Positions 26,214-37,637 of a stretch of DNA of 64,000 nucleotides are shown piece by piece. A model generated the notes under the pieces. The model worked only from the letters and a program-made list of their open reading frames with translations. It did no database searches and was not told the origin of the DNA. The position numbers and the translations under genes were made by a program. This DNA is from Nocardioidaceae bacterium (GTDB lineage: Bacteria; Actinomycetota; Actinomycetes; Propionibacteriales; Nocardioidaceae), in contig JAUJOD010000001.1 of NCBI GenBank assembly GCA_030447865.1, positions 1,143,507-1,207,506 on the forward strand. The letters run 5' to 3'. Each line of letters opens with the position of its first letter. Position 1 is the stretch's first letter.

Positions 26214-27137
26214 TCATCCCTGCTGGGGCGGGGGGCTGGCGAGGAGCCGGAGCAGGCAGGTGAGGGCGGGGTGGTGCTGGCTCCCGCGGCGCACGGCGGC
26301 GTAGAGAGTCCGGTGGATCTGCGGGTTCGTGACCTCCAGCAGGCGCACCGCTGGGCCACCGCGGTCAGGGGAGGGTGGGGCGGCGATCGAGGGCAGCAGG
26401 GCCACGCCGTGACCGGCGCCGACCAGGGCGGCGGTCACGGCGAAGTCGGCGCACCTGGCGACGACGTGCGGTTCGTAGCCCGCCAGGGCGCACGAGCGTT
26501 CCAGGAGCACCGCGCAAGAGCTGCCCGGGGCTGGAGCGATCCACCGGGCGCCGCTCAGCTCGGTCAGGTGCACGCGCGGGCCGGCGGCCGGGTGGTCGGC
26601 GGGGACGACGATGTACACCGGCTCGGTGAACAGGTCGACGCGCTCCAGCTGGGACAGCGCAGCTCGTGGAGTCAGGGCGTACTCCCCGGCCAGCGCCAGG
26701 TCGAGCTGACCCCGGGCCAGGGCCGGCAAGCTGTCCTCCGGCTCCATCTGGTCGATCCGCAGCTCCACCTGCGGCGCGATCGCGGCCAACCCGGTCAAGA
26801 CATTCGGCAGCAGGGTGCGGCCGAGGGTGGCGATGGTGGCAATCCGGAGCGTTCCGGTGATCCCGCGGCCGGGGCTAGCCAGGGCGGCCAGGTCGGCTTC
26901 GGCGGCCTCGAGGCCGGCGAGCACGGTGCGGGAGTGGCTGGCCAGGCGCTGGCCGGCCTCGGTCAGCCGAGCCGTGCGCTGGGTGCGGTCGACCAGCGCC
27001 AGTCCCAGCTGGCGCTCGAGGGCGGCCAGCTGCTGGGAGACCGCTGGAGGGGTGAAGGACAGCGCTCGGGCGGCGGCAGCGATGCCGCCGTTCTCGGCCA
27101 CCGCCAGCAGAACCCGCAGGCGCCTTACGTCCAACAT
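26214..27137 (-). CDS. LysR family transcriptional regulator
   Basis: The 307-residue protein begins MLDVRRLRVLLAVAENGGIAAAARALSFTPPAVSQQLAALERQLGLALVDR, a classic LysR winged-helix, followed by a ligand-binding domain. It is divergent from an EamA transporter gene and separated from it by 73 bp containing a palindrome at 27135-27154, so it likely controls that transporter and itself. Its ligand is unknown. The pair is an accessory insertion compared with the mycobacterial order. Confidence 0.9.
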   Translation of the reverse strand: MLDVRRLRVLLAVAENGGIAAAARALSFTPPAVSQQLAALERQLGLALVDRTQRTARLTEAGQRLASHSRTVLAGLEAAEADLAALASPGRGITGTLRIATIATLGRTLLPNVLTGLAAIAPQVELRIDQMEPEDSLPALARGQLDLALAGEYALTPRAALSQLERVDLFTEPVYIVVPADHPAAGPRVHLTELSGARWIAPAPGSSCAVLLERSCALAGYEPHVVARCADFAVTAALVGAGHGVALLPSIAAPPSPDRGGPAVRLLEVTNPQIHRTLYAAVRRGSQHHPALTCLLRLLASPPPQQG

Positions 27138-27154
27138 GTAAGCGACGCTACATG
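27135..27154. promoter_or_regulatory. LysR-type operator candidate
   Basis: CATGTA (27135-27140) and TACATG (27149-27154) form a perfect inverted repeat with an 8-bp centre and contain a T-N11-A type core. It overlaps the ATG of the LysR gene and lies about 57 bp before the transporter start. Confidence 0.55.
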
Positions 27155-27210
27155 ACGCATCTGCAAGCCGTTACTGGCGCTTTCGGCCCGGACGCGGCAG
27201 CATCCCCGCC

Positions 27211-28113
27211 ATGATCGAGGATCGACGCGTGTTCACCGCGGTGGGTGCCACGCTGTTGCTGTGGGCTTCGGCGTTCGTGGCCATCCGCATCGCCTTGACC
27301 AGTTTCAGCGTCGCGGGCTTGTCTCTGGGCCGCCTGGTGGTGGCCTCCCTTGCGCTGGCCGCGTTGGCCCCGCTGCTGGGGGTACGCCGGCCGGGACGGG
27401 CGGATCTGGCCCGGATCGCCGCCTGCGGGGTGAGCGGCATGACCGCCTATCAACTGCTGCTCAACGCGGGTGAACGCACCGTGTCCGCGGGCACCGCCAG
27501 CCTGCTGGTCAACACCGCCCCAGTCTTCGCTGCCGTCTTGGCCCTGGTACTGCTCCACGAGCCGCTCGGGATGCGCAGCTGGGCTGGGATCGGCCTGGGC
27601 TTCGCCGGCGCCACCGTCATGGCCGTAACCCAGGGCAGCGGTGCGCGTCCGAGCGTGGACGCTCTGCTGATCCTCGGCGCCGCGCTTAGTCAGGCGCTTT
27701 TCTTCGTCCTGCAGAAGCCCCTGCTGGCCCGGTACGGCGGGTTGGAGGTCACCTGCTACGCGGTCTGGTCGGGCACGCTGTTCGCCCTGCCGCTGCTCCC
27801 GGCGCTCGCCGCGGACTTCCCGCGCGCCGAGACCGAGCCGTTGGCGGCGATGGTCTTCCTCGGTGTGGGTGCCAGTGCGGTCGGCTTCGTCACTTGGGCC
27901 TACGCCCAAGCGCGCCTGCCGGTCGCCACCGCGGCCAACACCCTCTACCTCGTGCCGTTGCTCTCCATCGGCATCGGCTGGGCCGCCCTCGGCGAGACCG
28001 TCCACCCCGGGGCACTCATCGGGGGCCTCCTCGCCCTCACCGGCATCGCCATCAGCCGCAGGACGCCCACACCCAGGGCAACGTCCGTCCCCGGGCAACG
28101 CCATGCCCGGTGA
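27211..28113 (+). CDS. EamA/DMT family membrane transporter
   Basis: The 300-residue protein has ten predicted transmembrane segments and the two EamA repeats of the drug/metabolite transporter superfamily. Recognisable stretches are LLLWASAFVAIRIAL near residue 14, NAGERTVSAGTASLLVNTAPVFAAVLALVLLHEPLG and, in the second repeat, AAANTLYLVPLLSIGIGWAALGETVHPGALIGGLLALTGI. Such proteins export amino acids or other small metabolites. The divergent LysR gene is the probable regulator. Confidence 0.9.
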   Translation: MIEDRRVFTAVGATLLLWASAFVAIRIALTSFSVAGLSLGRLVVASLALAALAPLLGVRRPGRADLARIAACGVSGMTAYQLLLNAGERTVSAGTASLLVNTAPVFAAVLALVLLHEPLGMRSWAGIGLGFAGATVMAVTQGSGARPSVDALLILGAALSQALFFVLQKPLLARYGGLEVTCYAVWSGTLFALPLLPALAADFPRAETEPLAAMVFLGVGASAVGFVTWAYAQARLPVATAANTLYLVPLLSIGIGWAALGETVHPGALIGGLLALTGIAISRRTPTPRATSVPGQRHAR

Positions 28114-28658
28114 CCGATCCGCCTTCGGGACAACGGCCGCTGGCTATGCCGCACTGTGCGGACGTTGCCGTCGAGGGTTCCTTGCTACGGAACAGGCGCA
28201 GGCCGGCTGTCGGAGGTTCGTTCGAGAGGCGTTCGCTTCACCCCGGCGCACTTCTCGTCGCGGTCGGCCCGTGACAGCGCAGGACGCCACGACTTGGCGC
28301 CGCGTCAGGGACAACCTTGGGCGACGTGACCGACCACCCCGTCAATCACTGGTTGGGGTCTGTGGCGGAGCAGCCGGGGAACCGACGCGGAGATGAATTG
28401 TGTTGAGAGCCGACGGGAATGTCACAAGTTCCGGCGCGCCTCAGGACGGGGAATCGGCACTGGGCCGCCGGCCTCACTCGTTCCCAAGCGGTGCAACTCA
28501 TGCAGTGGTCCGTCCAGGCTCTCCTGCAGGCCCGCCGTCCACTGGGAAGCACCGCCGACGGACGCGGCTCCGTCGACGCTCCGCCCGCACCCGGACGGAC
28601 TTGACAGCCGACAGAAGAGCCGAGAGCAGGGCACTTGAGTGCCGGTGGACAGGACGCC
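28114..28658. other. Intergenic stretch without a recognisable gene
   Basis: None of the short frames in this 545-bp gap resembles a known protein and none has a convincing ribosome site. The only structure seen is a small palindrome GGCACTTGAGTGCC (28630-28643) close to the end of pmt, which might help terminate pmt but has no T-run. It could be debris from the accessory insertion next to it. Confidence 0.5.
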
Positions 28659-30371
28659 CTAGATCCACTTCGTCAGCCACATGCGGTCGTTCCACTCCTC
28701 GTTGCTCATCAGCTGGCCGGTGAGGACCGGATAGAAGTAGATGAAGTTGACGGCGACCGCGAGCACGAACGCACCCACCGCGAGTGAGCCGACAAGGCGG
28801 CGGGTGTACGACGCACTGGCTCGGCCCAGGATCTTCCCGAGGAGGAGCGTCACGCCCATGACCGTGAACGGAATGATGGCGACGCCGTAAAAGAAGAAGA
28901 TCGGCCGGTCGGAGAACAAGACCCAGGGCAACCAGGTTGTCAGCACGCCAACAATCGGTACGCCGAACCGCCAGTCCCGCCGCGTCACCCAGTACCCTAG
29001 GCCGACGATGAGGGCGAGCACACCGCCCCACCACAGCACCGGCGTACCGATGGCCAACACCTGCTTGACGCAGTCCTGACCCGGTGGGCATTCCGGGATC
29101 ACGGTCTTGTCACCGCTGACGGCGGAGATCCCGAGTGGCCGGTTGATCACCAGCCAGCCAGCGGGGTCGGACTGGAACGGGTGGGTCGCCTCCTTGATGT
29201 ACTCGCCGGTGTGGAACTCGAAGACCTCCTTATGAAAGTTCCACAAGATGTTCAGGTCATGCAGCGCACCCTCCACGGGGCCGTCCGGTTTGTCGTTGAC
29301 GGAGCTCCACGTCCAGTCGTTGGAGTCCACGGCGTGGCCGAACTCCGCTTCGAACTTCTCCGCATGGGTCAAGAAGCCCATCCACGACACGACGTACACA
29401 ACAAGGGCGACGCCGACAACTGACACGAGCGCTGGCAGCCCGTCGGCAAGGACCGACTTCGCCGGCGCGAACCGAACGCCGATCGCCCGGCGCATCCCGC
29501 AGTCCCACGCGAACATCAGCAGACCGAACCCGGCCAAGACAAACAGACCGCTCCACTTGGTGCCGATCGCGAGGCCGAAGCACGCTCCGGCGGCGATGCG
29601 CCATGGGCGCAAGAGAAGGCCGCGCACGGGACCAAAGCCACCGGCTGCCGATCGTGGTGATGTCTCATACCGCCGAGCGAGCTTCACCCGGGCCCAGTCC
29701 CGATCGGCGACCACACAGTGGGCCGCGCACAGCAACCAGAACGCCAAGAAGATGTCGAGCAGCGCAAACCGCGACATCACGAAGTGCAGACCGTCCAGCG
29801 CGAGCAGTACGCCGGCGACGCACCCGAGCAGCGTCGACCCGGTGAGCCTGCGCACCAGCCGGCACATCACCAGCACCATCAGGGTGCCGGTGAAGGCAGC
29901 GGAGAAGCGCCAGCCCAGCGGCGTAAGGCCGAAAAGCCACTCGCCGACGGCGATCATCCACTTGCCCACCTCGGGGTGCACCACCAGGCTCGGCGGCTTG
30001 TCGAAGATCTTCTCCGTCGAGCCGGAGTTGATGATCTTGTCCGCTTCGCTCTCGTCGGTGCTGTCGTCGTTGACGAAGCTCGAGGCGTACCCCTTCACCA
30101 GCAGCGAATAGCCGTCCTTCGCGTAGTACGTCTCGTCGAACGTGATGTCGTGCGGGGTCGTCAGGTTCCAGAACTGCAAGAAGCCGGCCAGCACCGTGAT
30201 GATGACCGGCGCCAGCCATCCCCACATCGGGTCGCTGCGGAAGTGCAGCGGGGTGAAGCGGCGCCGCATCCGCGGCAGCGGATCATTCTCGACCGTGGAG
30301 GCGAGCACGGCACCGACGCTCGGATTGCGCGCTGAAGACCCCGTGGGTCGGGCCGGTGCTGACGTCGCCAC
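28659..30371 (-). CDS. Dolichyl-phosphate-mannose-type protein O-mannosyltransferase
   Basis: The 570-residue GT39 enzyme transfers mannose from polyprenyl-phosphate-mannose to Ser/Thr of proteins as they cross the membrane via Sec. The first luminal loop carries the essential acidic motif FDETYYAKDGYSLL near residue 80 and a second motif HPEVGKWMIAVGEWLFG. About ten transmembrane helices follow, and the typical PMT C-terminal segment FYGVAIIPFTVMGVTLLLG is visible. Mycobacterium Rv1002c is the equivalent at this place. It is divergent from rsmI. Confidence 0.92.
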   Translation of the reverse strand: MATSAPARPTGSSARNPSVGAVLASTVENDPLPRMRRRFTPLHFRSDPMWGWLAPVIITVLAGFLQFWNLTTPHDITFDETYYAKDGYSLLVKGYASSFVNDDSTDESEADKIINSGSTEKIFDKPPSLVVHPEVGKWMIAVGEWLFGLTPLGWRFSAAFTGTLMVLVMCRLVRRLTGSTLLGCVAGVLLALDGLHFVMSRFALLDIFLAFWLLCAAHCVVADRDWARVKLARRYETSPRSAAGGFGPVRGLLLRPWRIAAGACFGLAIGTKWSGLFVLAGFGLLMFAWDCGMRRAIGVRFAPAKSVLADGLPALVSVVGVALVVYVVSWMGFLTHAEKFEAEFGHAVDSNDWTWSSVNDKPDGPVEGALHDLNILWNFHKEVFEFHTGEYIKEATHPFQSDPAGWLVINRPLGISAVSGDKTVIPECPPGQDCVKQVLAIGTPVLWWGGVLALIVGLGYWVTRRDWRFGVPIVGVLTTWLPWVLFSDRPIFFFYGVAIIPFTVMGVTLLLGKILGRASASYTRRLVGSLAVGAFVLAVAVNFIYFYPVLTGQLMSNEEWNDRMWLTKWI

Positions 30372-30487
30372 GCCGGCAATCGTACGAGCGCGAACCGGTC
30401 AATGAACGGCTAGCGACGTCACGGTGTCGCCCGACACAGGACCGTCGACCGGGTTATGACGGTACAAGTACGCCTGCGCGGGGTTTG

Positions 30488-30624
30488 AGCGACCGTTTGC
30501 CGCGGTGACGCGGCAGACGTCGCCGTTGGCCGGCGGCGGGCCGTTAGTCGCCACGTGTCGGAAGACGTGCGGCCTGGGGCAGTTCAAGCGACCGTTAGCC
30601 CTCACGTGTCGGAAGACGTACGGC
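30488..30624. repeat. Degenerate direct repeats upstream of rsmI
   Basis: CACGTGTCGGAAGACGT followed by G/A and CGGC occurs at 30552-30573 and 30603-30624 with 21 of 22 positions identical. AGCGACCGTT followed by T/A and GCC occurs at 30488-30501 and 30587-30600. The arrangement looks like decayed tandem units of about 50 bp between divergent pmt and rsmI. Confidence 0.7.
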
Positions 30625-30654
30625 GTGGAGGCGGCGGCTGCCAGGATGGGGGCC

Positions 30655-31479
30655 ATGACGTTGGTGGTCGCCGCCACCCCGATCGGGAATCGGGCGGATG
30701 CCTCGCCCCGACTGGCAACCGAACTGGCGGACGCCGGTGTCATCGCGGCCGAGGACACCCGTCGCGTACGCCGACTGCTTGCGGACCTCGGCGTTAAGCC
30801 GAGCGGCCGCCTGGTCTCGTACTTCGAGGCCAACGAGCAGCAGCGCACGCCACAACTGCTCGAGGCGCTGGAGGCGGGGGAGCGGGTCGTGCTCGTTACC
30901 GACGCTGGCATGCCGAGCGTCTCCGACCCCGGATACCGGCTCGTCGCGGCCGCCGTGGGCGCCGGCGTCGAGGTGACCGCCGTACCCGGCCCGTCAGCGG
31001 TGCTGACCGCGCTGGCTGTCTCCGGCCTCCCGGTCGACAGGTTCTGCTTCGAGGGGTTCCTGCCCCGCAAGGCTGCCGAGCGCGCCAGCCGCCTCGCCGA
31101 CCTGCGCGACGAACCCCGAACCATGGTCTTCTTCGAGGCGCCGCACCGCACGGCCGCGACGCTGGACGCGATGGCCGAGGCTTTCAGCGGCAACCGACCG
31201 GCCGCGGTGTGCCGGGAGCTGACCAAGACCCATGAGGAAGTCCGCCGGGGCAGCCTGGAGGAGATGACGGCGTGGGCAGCGGACGGCGTACGCGGTGAAG
31301 TGACGATCGTCGTCCAGGGCGCTCCGCCGGCACAACCACCTGAGCTCGACGACGCCGCACTCCGCCTGCTCGTGGCCGACGCGGTGGCGTCCGGGCGGTC
31401 GAAGAAGGACGCCATCACGGCCGTGGCGGCCGAGACTGGTCTGCCGCGCAAGACCGTCTACGCCGCAGCCCATCGCTAA
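30655..31479 (+). CDS. rsmI: 16S rRNA (cytidine-1402-2'-O)-methyltransferase
   Basis: RsmI methylates the ribose of C1402 in the decoding centre of 16S rRNA with SAM. The 274 residues match the family: LVVAATPIGNRADASPRLATELADAGVIAAEDTRRVRRLL at the start, VVLVTDAGMPSVSDPGYRLV, GPSAVLTALAVSGLPVDRFCFEGFLPRK and a C-terminal helix DAVASGRSKKDAITAVAAETGLPRKTVY. ATG 30655 is used; an ATG three codons upstream (30646) is possible. The order pmt / rsmI / metG is conserved in actinomycetes but here the metG junction is disturbed. Confidence 0.92.
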   Translation: MTLVVAATPIGNRADASPRLATELADAGVIAAEDTRRVRRLLADLGVKPSGRLVSYFEANEQQRTPQLLEALEAGERVVLVTDAGMPSVSDPGYRLVAAAVGAGVEVTAVPGPSAVLTALAVSGLPVDRFCFEGFLPRKAAERASRLADLRDEPRTMVFFEAPHRTAATLDAMAEAFSGNRPAAVCRELTKTHEEVRRGSLEEMTAWAADGVRGEVTIVVQGAPPAQPPELDDAALRLLVADAVASGRSKKDAITAVAAETGLPRKTVYAAAHR

Positions 31480-31483
31480 TCGC

Positions 31484-31520
31484 AGTGGACAGCCGCTCGT
31501 GGACTGAGCGGTCATGAGCC
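31484..31520 (+). repeat. Direct repeat of the metG leader, copy 1
   Basis: This 37-bp segment begins AGTGGACAGCCGCTC and ends CGGTCATGAGCC. It matches 32161-32197, the leader and first codons of metG, at about 32 positions. It sits five bases after the rsmI stop, where metG would normally begin. Confidence 0.8.
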
Positions 31521-31533
31521 CCGCGCCAATGAG

Positions 31534-32034
31534 CTATGAGGTCTTGATCTCGGGTGGATGGCCGGGCGTGACCCCCGTACTGTGCGCAATGACCACGAGC
31601 ACGACGACGGTCACGATGAGTACGGCGGCGATCGCAAGCGGAAGCGCCGATGCCTCTCGGCGAACCACGGCAAGGACGACGATCCCCATCGCGACGATCA
31701 TCGCGAAGTTCATACCGAGGAGCAGCAATCTCCCAGCGTCCGGTCGACGTCGGTCGCGAGCGCTGCGATGCCAGCCGCCGCGCCGGCCGGGACGAGCGCC
31801 AACGCGGCAACGGTGCCGATCAGCGTGTCGGTCTTCTTCTGCGTCAACGCGACGACCCCGACAACACCGCCCGCCAGCGCCGCCGCGAGGCTCCACCAGC
31901 CGGGGCGGACCCGCTCCTCAAGCATCGGTTTCCCAAGCAGCTCGGTGCCGGGGGCATCACGTCGGTGAGCCGCGCGGCGTCAGCGCCGCTTGCTCGACCA
32001 CGTACTCCAACGTGTCATCGTCGCCCTCGGCCAT
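31534..32034 (-). pseudogene. DUF389-like membrane protein, multiply frameshifted
   Basis: A start with a strong AAGGAGGG site (32039-32046) at ATG 32034 opens a short frame MAEGDDDTLEYVVEQAALT that soon ends. The sequence continues in a second frame with GTELLGKPMLEERVRPGWWSLAAALAGGVVGVVALTQKKTDTLIGTVAALALVPAGAAAG (from about 31970 to 31720), and then in a third with LLLLGMNFAMIVAMGIVVLAVVRR down to 31534. Taken together these resemble the hydrophobic region of DUF389 proteins. At least two frameshifts and loss of N-terminal parts make it a pseudogene. It lies between two copies of the metG leader. Confidence 0.7.
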
Positions 32035-32139
32035 GTTGCCCTCCTTGTCGAGTTGGTTGGCTCGGTCGCCGCTCGATCGGGTGACTTGGTCGCCACAAGT
32101 GGTTACAAGTGGTAAGGCTCGGACGGTGCCGATACGTCG

Positions 32140-32156
32140 TCAGGGTCAGACCCTGA
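32140..32156. promoter_or_regulatory. Perfect inverted repeat upstream of metG
   Basis: TCAGGGTC and GACCCTGA flank a single A, giving a 17-bp palindrome 35 bp before the metG ATG. It may be an operator or a short hairpin in the leader. Confidence 0.4.
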
Positions 32157-32160
32157 TTGG

Positions 32161-32197
32161 AGTGGACAGCCGCTCATAGGATGAACGGTCATGAGCC
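32161..32197 (+). repeat. Direct repeat of the metG leader, copy 2
   Basis: This is the functional copy, covering 30 bp before and 7 bp into metG. Five mismatches separate it from 31484-31520. In both copies the segment ends with GGTCATGAGCC, so the first copy also carries an ATG in the same context, but there the frame does not continue as metG. Confidence 0.8.
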
Positions 32198-33996
32198 GCG
32201 TCCTTTCAGCCGTCGCCTGGCCGTACGCCAACGGCCCACGCCACATCGGCCACGTTGCCGGTTTCGGCGTGCCCTCCGACGTCTTCAGCCGGTACATGCG
32301 GATGGCCGGGCACGACGTACTGATGGTCAGCGGCACCGACGAGCACGGCACCCCGATTCTGGTCGCCGCTGACATCGCGGGCGTCCCTCCTCGCGATCTC
32401 GCCGACCGCAACAACCGTCTCATCGTCGAGGACCTGGTCGCTCTCGGGCTGTCGTACGACCTCTTCACCCGCACCACGACGCCCAACCACTACGCGGTGG
32501 TGCAGGAGATGTTCACCACCGTGCACCGCAACGGCTACCTGGTCGAGCAGACGACGTACGGCGCCATCTCCCCCTCGACGGGTCGCACGCTGCCGGACCG
32601 CTACATCGAGGGCACCTGCCCGATTTGCGGGTACGACGGCGCGCGGGGCGACCAGTGCGACAACTGCGGCAACCAGCTCGACCCGACCGACCTGCGAAAC
32701 CCGCGAAGCCGCATCAACGGTGAGACGCCGGAGTTCGTGGAAACGCAGCACTTCTTCCTCGACCTGCCGGCGCTCGCCGAGGCGCTGGGGGAGTGGCTCG
32801 ACGAGCGGGAGGCGTCCGGCACGTGGCGGCCCAACGTGATCAAGTTCAGCCAGAACATCCTCACCGACATCAAGCCGCGCGCCATGACCCGCGACATCGA
32901 TTGGGGCATCCCCGTGCCGCTTGACGGCTGGCGTGACCAGCCGACGAAGCGGCTCTACGTCTGGTTCGACGCCGTGATCGGTTACCTGTCGGCCTCGATC
33001 GAGTGGGCCCGGCGGTCCGGTGACCCCGACGCGTGGCGGCGGTGGTGGAACGACGCCGATGCCCTCTCCTACTACTTCATGGGCAAGGACAACATCACCT
33101 TCCACGCCCAGATCTGGCCGGCGGAGCTGCTCGCCTACAACGGCCGCGGCGAGCGCGGGGGAAGCCCCGGCGCGTACGGCGACCTGCAGCTGCCCACCGA
33201 GGTGGTGAGCTCGGAGTTCCTGACGATGGAGGGCAAGCAGTTCTCCTCCAGCCGCGGGGTGGTCATCCATGTCCGTGACGTGCTGTCGCGCTACCAGGCC
33301 GACGCCTTGCGCTACTTCATCTGCGCGGCTGGCCCCGAGAACTCCGACAGCGACTTCACCTGGGCGGAGTTCGTGCGGCGTACCAACGGCGAGCTCGTCG
33401 CCGGCTGGGGAAACCTCGTCAACCGCACCGCCACCATGGTCGCCAACAACTTCGGCGAGATCCCGCCTGCCGATCAGCTGAGCCCCGCCGACGAGGCGCT
33501 GCTTCGGCAGGTGGAGGCAGGCTTCGACACCGTCGGCCGGCTGATCGAGGAGCATCGGCAGCGACAAGGGATCGCCGAGGCGCTGCGCGTCGTCGGCGAG
33601 GTCAACAAGTACGTGACCGAACAGCAGCCCTACAAGCTCAAGGACCCCAGCGAGCGTGACCGGCTCGGCACGATCCTGCACGTCGCGGTCCAGGCGGTGA
33701 GCGACTGCAACCTGCTCCTGGCGCCGTTCTTGCCCAACAGCGCCAACGCGGTTGACGCGGCGCTCGGCGGCACCGGCGACGTCGCCCCGCTCCCGCGCAT
33801 CGAGGAGGTCGACGACCTCGACGGCGGGCCGGCGTACCCCATCATCACCGGCGACTACGGCAACGTCCCGGCCTGGCGACGGCGCCCGATCGTGGTCGGC
33901 ACCCCCGTGGCTAAGCCCACGCCGATCTTCACCAAGCTTGACGCCGCGGTAGTCGACGAGGAGCTCGCCCGCCTGCAGGCGCGGGCCTCCGCGTGA
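32191..33996 (+). CDS. metG: Methionyl-tRNA synthetase
   Basis: The 601-residue class I synthetase charges tRNA-Met. It has the HIGH motif as HIGH in [13 protein letters not shown] (residues 14-26) and a Cys4 zinc knuckle [18 protein letters not shown] near residue 142. The KMSKS counterpart is changed to KQFSSSRG in [14 protein letters not shown] near residue 347, common in actinobacteria, and an anticodon-binding helical domain follows. It ends with a short tail without the C-terminal EMAP domain. Its leader is duplicated 677 bp upstream. Confidence 0.95.
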   Translation: MSRVLSAVAWPYANGPRHIGHVAGFGVPSDVFSRYMRMAGHDVLMVSGTDEHGTPILVAADIAGVPPRDLADRNNRLIVEDLVALGLSYDLFTRTTTPNHYAVVQEMFTTVHRNGYLVEQTTYGAISPSTGRTLPDRYIEGTCPICGYDGARGDQCDNCGNQLDPTDLRNPRSRINGETPEFVETQHFFLDLPALAEALGEWLDEREASGTWRPNVIKFSQNILTDIKPRAMTRDIDWGIPVPLDGWRDQPTKRLYVWFDAVIGYLSASIEWARRSGDPDAWRRWWNDADALSYYFMGKDNITFHAQIWPAELLAYNGRGERGGSPGAYGDLQLPTEVVSSEFLTMEGKQFSSSRGVVIHVRDVLSRYQADALRYFICAAGPENSDSDFTWAEFVRRTNGELVAGWGNLVNRTATMVANNFGEIPPADQLSPADEALLRQVEAGFDTVGRLIEEHRQRQGIAEALRVVGEVNKYVTEQQPYKLKDPSERDRLGTILHVAVQAVSDCNLLLAPFLPNSANAVDAALGGTGDVAPLPRIEEVDDLDGGPAYPIITGDYGNVPAWRRRPIVVGTPVAKPTPIFTKLDAAVVDEELARLQARASA

Positions 33997-34045
33997 GTAT
34001 GGCGACTGCGGTCGTGGCCGGAAGCGTGCCGACGCGGGCCCCGGT

Positions 34046-34957
34046 ATGAGCACGCCGGCCAACCAGCCGACGCGGTCGCGCGTCAACGCCGAGTTCGGTA
34101 CGACGCGCGACGTCAGCCGCCCGCCAGCGCCCGAGCCCCTGCCGGTGCCGGTCGTCGACAACCACTGCCACCTCGACATCGAGGACGGCGAGTCCTGGCT
34201 CGACCCGGCGGCGGCGGTGGAGCAGTCGACCGCCGTCGGCGTCGACCGGATCGTGCAGATCGGGTGCGACCTGCCGGGCGCCGCGTGGGCGGTGCGCACC
34301 GCGGAGCAGCACGGCGCGATCGTGGCCGGCGTCGCGCTGCACCCCAACGAGGCGCCGAAACTGGCGCGGGCCGGCCAGCTCGATGCAGCCCTGCAGGAGA
34401 TCGAGCGGCTCATCGTCTCCAGCGACCGCGTGCGCGCCGTCGGTGAGACGGGGCTCGACTACTACCGCACCGGACCAGAGGGCCTCGAGGCCCAGCGTCG
34501 CTCGTTCGCCGCCCACATCGAGCTGGCGCACAGACACGACAAGACGCTTGTCGTCCACGACCGGGACGCGCACGAGGACGTGCTGGCCATGCTCGATGAG
34601 TACGGCGTCCCCGACCGCACCGTGCTGCACTGTTTCTCCGGCGACGCGGACTTCGCCCGGCGCTGCCTCGACCGCGGCGCCTACCTGTCCTTCGCCGGCA
34701 CGGTGACGTTCAAGAACGCCGGCTATCTCCGCGACGCGCTCGCCGTCGCCCCACTGGACCGGATCCTCGTCGAGACCGACGCGCCGTTCCTGACGCCGAT
34801 GCCGTACCGCGGCCGGCCCAACGCGTCGTACCTGATCCCGCTGACCGTGCGCGCGATGGCTGAGGTGCGCGGCGATGACCTCGAGCGCCTCTGCGCCGCG
34901 ATCAGCGCCAACACCGACGCCGCCTTCGGCGGCCCGTGGGGAACCGGCCGGGGATAG
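34046..34957 (+). CDS. TatD family metal-dependent hydrolase
   Basis: The 303-residue TIM-barrel hydrolase shows the TatD metal ligands: HCHLD in VVDNHCHLD (about residues 37-41), GETGLDYYR (about residue 133), a central HDRDAHED, HCFSGDADFARRCLDRGAYLSFAG and ETDAPFLTP. TatD proteins are 3'-5' DNases or deoxyribonuclease-like enzymes in nucleic-acid repair. The first 33 residues form a variable extension. It follows metG as in mycobacteria and precedes rpfB. Confidence 0.9.
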   Translation: MSTPANQPTRSRVNAEFGTTRDVSRPPAPEPLPVPVVDNHCHLDIEDGESWLDPAAAVEQSTAVGVDRIVQIGCDLPGAAWAVRTAEQHGAIVAGVALHPNEAPKLARAGQLDAALQEIERLIVSSDRVRAVGETGLDYYRTGPEGLEAQRRSFAAHIELAHRHDKTLVVHDRDAHEDVLAMLDEYGVPDRTVLHCFSGDADFARRCLDRGAYLSFAGTVTFKNAGYLRDALAVAPLDRILVETDAPFLTPMPYRGRPNASYLIPLTVRAMAEVRGDDLERLCAAISANTDAAFGGPWGTGRG

Positions 34958-35078
34958 ACCGACGAGGGACTCGAAGCGCCGTAAAAGAGCGAAGCGAAGG
35001 CGCGAGAGCCATCGGCGGGCTTGACACGGCCAGCGGTCAGAGGCGACGCACGAAGCGTAGCGGCGGCACCGAGTGTGA

Positions 35079-36608
<1,530 letters not shown>

Positions 36609-36651
36609 GGCCCCGCCCCTACCCGGTCGACGTGCGCCTGAGGCGGGACAG

Positions 36652-37536
36652 ATGAACGCCGAAAAGCCCTCGCCCGCTGCCGGTCCGAGACTGCTCGGGC
36701 CGGCGGAGGTTCGTTCGCTGGCGCATCGGTACGGCGTGCGGCCGACCAGGCAGCGGGGCCAGAACTTCGTCATCGACGCCAACACCGTGCGGCGCATCGT
36801 CGCTGCCGCCGACCTGCAGCCCGACGACGTCGTACTGGAGGTGGGACCAGGGTTGGGATCGCTCACGCTGGGGCTGCTGGGGGCGGCGACCTCGGTCACT
36901 GCCGTGGAGGTCGACCCCGTTCTTGCCGCAGCGCTGCCAGCGACGGTCGAGGAGTTTGCCCCCGACCGCGTGGATAGGTTGCGTGTCGTGGCCGCCGACG
37001 CCCTGGACCTGACCGACCTGCCACGGCCGGCGCCGACGGCTCTGGTCGCGAACCTGCCCTACAACGTGGCCGTCCCGGTCCTGCTGCACTTGCTGTCGAA
37101 CCTGCCGTCGCTGGATCGCGTCCTCGTCATGGTGCAACGCGAGGTGGCCGACCGGCTGGTGGCCCCGCCCGGGTCGAGAGTGTACGGCGTCCCGAGCGCC
37201 AAGGCCGCCTGGTACGGCGACGTCCGCCGGGTCGGACTCATCGGTCGGCAGGTCTTCTGGCCCGCACCGCGCGTGGACTCCGGCCTGGTGGCCATGCGCC
37301 GGCGGCCGCCCCCGGCGGGCCACGCCGACCGAGAGGCGACCTTCGCGGTCGTCGACGCCGCCTTCTCCCAACGCCGCAAGATGCTCCGCAGCGCGCTGGC
37401 CGACCTGGCCGGGTCGCCGGCGGCGGCTGAGCGCGCCCTGCAGACAGCCGGAGTCGACCCGCGGGCCCGGGGGGAGCAGCTCAGCATCGAAGACTTCGCC
37501 CGGGTGGCAAAGGCGTTAAGGGAGCCGCAGGGTTGA
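36652..37536 (+). CDS. rsmA: 16S rRNA (A1518/A1519) dimethyltransferase
   Basis: KsgA/RsmA dimethylates two adenines near the 3' end of 16S rRNA in late 30S assembly. The 294 residues show the SAM site [17 protein letters not shown], the catalytic NLPYN in [19 protein letters not shown], the [16 protein letters not shown] segment and the C-terminal helical domain [17 protein letters not shown] 36652 follows rpfB by 43 bp. Order rpfB-ksgA-ispE is conserved in actinomycetes. Confidence 0.95.
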   Translation: MNAEKPSPAAGPRLLGPAEVRSLAHRYGVRPTRQRGQNFVIDANTVRRIVAAADLQPDDVVLEVGPGLGSLTLGLLGAATSVTAVEVDPVLAAALPATVEEFAPDRVDRLRVVAADALDLTDLPRPAPTALVANLPYNVAVPVLLHLLSNLPSLDRVLVMVQREVADRLVAPPGSRVYGVPSAKAAWYGDVRRVGLIGRQVFWPAPRVDSGLVAMRRRPPPAGHADREATFAVVDAAFSQRRKMLRSALADLAGSPAAAERALQTAGVDPRARGEQLSIEDFARVAKALREPQG

Positions 37537-37637
37537 GCTCGCGACTGCCCCGTTAAGTAGCCCCAATGAGCCCATCGCTCGACGAGCCGTCGCTTCAGGC
37601 GGAGCAGGGGCTGAGCCGATCGACGTAGCCTGTCAGC

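Noticed and set aside
28400..28723. Small frames after the EamA gene
   Set aside because: Several overlapping short frames on both strands, none with a ribosome site or family motif.
32206..34413. 735-codon frame on the minus strand
   Set aside because: It mirrors metG and part of tatD, with no motif and no ribosome site.
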